Shown piece by piece: positions 23,586-24,014 of a DNA stretch of 24,014 nt. Under the pieces are notes generated by a model. It did no database searches. It had not been told where the DNA came from and saw nothing but the letters and a program-made list of their open reading frames with translations. How positions within the stretch are numbered: position 1 is the stretch's first letter; every line of letters starts with the position of its first letter. Location of the stretch: NCBI GenBank assembly GCA_946479435.1, contig CAMLFX010000044.1, positions 1 through 24,014 of the forward strand, given 5' to 3'. The position numbers were made by a program, and so were the translations under genes. The stretch comes from an uncultured Sphingobacteriales bacterium (GTDB lineage: Bacteria; Bacteroidota; Bacteroidia; Chitinophagales; Chitinophagaceae).

Positions 23586-24014
23586 ATGCGCAAAAGATCG
23601 TTCGCTTTTAACCTGATAATTGTATTGGCCCTATGTGCGGGGCTATATATACTGTTTTTTGCCGGCCTTGGTGTGATAACCAGGCACGGCAGTGAAGCCA
23701 GGGTGCCCGGTGTTACAGGTAAAACTATAGGCCAGGCTGCACAGCAACTGGAAACCATGGGTTTTGAAGTAGATGTAGATTCGGCCTACGACCCCAAGCA
23801 CAAACCGTTTGTGGTCTTATCGCAAATACCCGATTTCAATTCGGTAGTAAAAAGAGGACGTACCATTTTTCTTACCATCAACAAAACACAGGCGCCAAGC
23901 ATACCCATGCCCAACCTGCTGAACCTATCGTTCAGAAGTGCGGAGATGATCCTGAAAAGTAATAAACTGGTTTTGGGAGACACTACCTATAAACCTGATA
24001 TAGCTAAAGGCGCC
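23586..24014 (+). CDS. Single-pass membrane PASTA-domain protein, 5' part (3' end outside window)
   Basis: The first 143 residues are visible and the frame is open to the window end. Residues 1-7 are basic (MRKRSFA), 8-31 form one membrane span, and the rest is periplasmic. One PASTA domain runs at about 40-106: VPGVTGKTIGQAAQQLETMG through VLSQIPDFNSVVKRGRTIFLTI. A second begins at MPNLLNLSFRSAEMIL. PASTA domains bind muropeptides or beta-lactam-like ligands in Ser/Thr kinases and penicillin-binding proteins; here no kinase or transpeptidase domain precedes them. The position directly after ddl fits a cell-wall role and is a common arrangement in Bacteroidota. Confidence 0.87.
   Translation, partial: MRKRSFAFNLIIVLALCAGLYILFFAGLGVITRHGSEARVPGVTGKTIGQAAQQLETMGFEVDVDSAYDPKHKPFVVLSQIPDFNSVVKRGRTIFLTINKTQAPSIPMPNLLNLSFRSAEMILKSNKLVLGDTTYKPDIAKGA

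Overview
The window looks like an ordinary stretch of a Bacteroidota chromosome, most likely from the Chitinophagaceae/Chitinophagales side of the phylum (inferred, not proven). The signs are: two exported PKD-domain proteins ending in the gliding-motility-associated type B C-terminal domain of the type IX secretion system; a TamL-type Omp85 lipoprotein; DUF4476 and DUF6600 proteins; a D-Ala-D-Ala ligase followed by a single-pass PASTA protein; TAnnTTTG promoter elements (with TTTG about 19-21 nt upstream in the best cases); and starts mostly without Shine-Dalgarno sequences. I see no tRNA, rRNA, CRISPR array, insertion sequence, integrase, phage gene or toxin-antitoxin pair.

Layout. 1-765: 3' end of 1-pyrroline-5-carboxylate dehydrogenase, then a terminator hairpin and a convergent MATE exporter. 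2450-7408: two paralogous T9SS-exported PKD proteins with peptidyl-tRNA hydrolase on the opposite strand between them. 7492-8439: arginase with its own canonical promoter; its product ornithine could feed the 1-pyrroline-5-carboxylate dehydrogenase route to glutamate. 8493-11672: TamL, divergent from a TrmH/SpoU RNA methyltransferase. 11738-13717: a DUF4476 protein whose 3' end overlaps that of a convergent PAP2 phosphatase; the phosphatase follows a SAM methyltransferase in a two-gene operon. 13844-14960: a TPR membrane protein convergent with a CAP-domain protein.

14991-17330: a FucP-like sugar permease divergent from an ROK sugar kinase, a sensible uptake-plus-phosphorylation pair. 17399-20023: an exported DUF6600 protein with a long Gln/Arg-rich tail, and a lipoprotein beta-propeller dehydrogenase of the sorbosone type. 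20024-20404: an AT-rich divergent control region with a well-formed leftward promoter far from its gene. 20405-21614: an alpha/beta hydrolase and an unrecognised membrane-anchored protein in tandem. 21611-22396: a DUF817 membrane protein. 22563-24014: ddl followed by a PASTA protein cut by the window edge.

Several apparent long reading frames open with TTG codons that lie in promoter or upstream DNA. I moved those starts to the internal ATG (arginase, TamL, SAM methyltransferase, TPR protein, DUF6600 protein, DUF817 protein). I found no obviously new multi-gene system. The best second-look items are the degenerate PKD repeat in one of the two T9SS paralogues, the distant promoter and possible long leader upstream of the dehydrogenase, the Phe-punctuated Gln/Arg-rich tail, the coding overlap of convergent genes, and the unrecognised protein next to the hydrolase.
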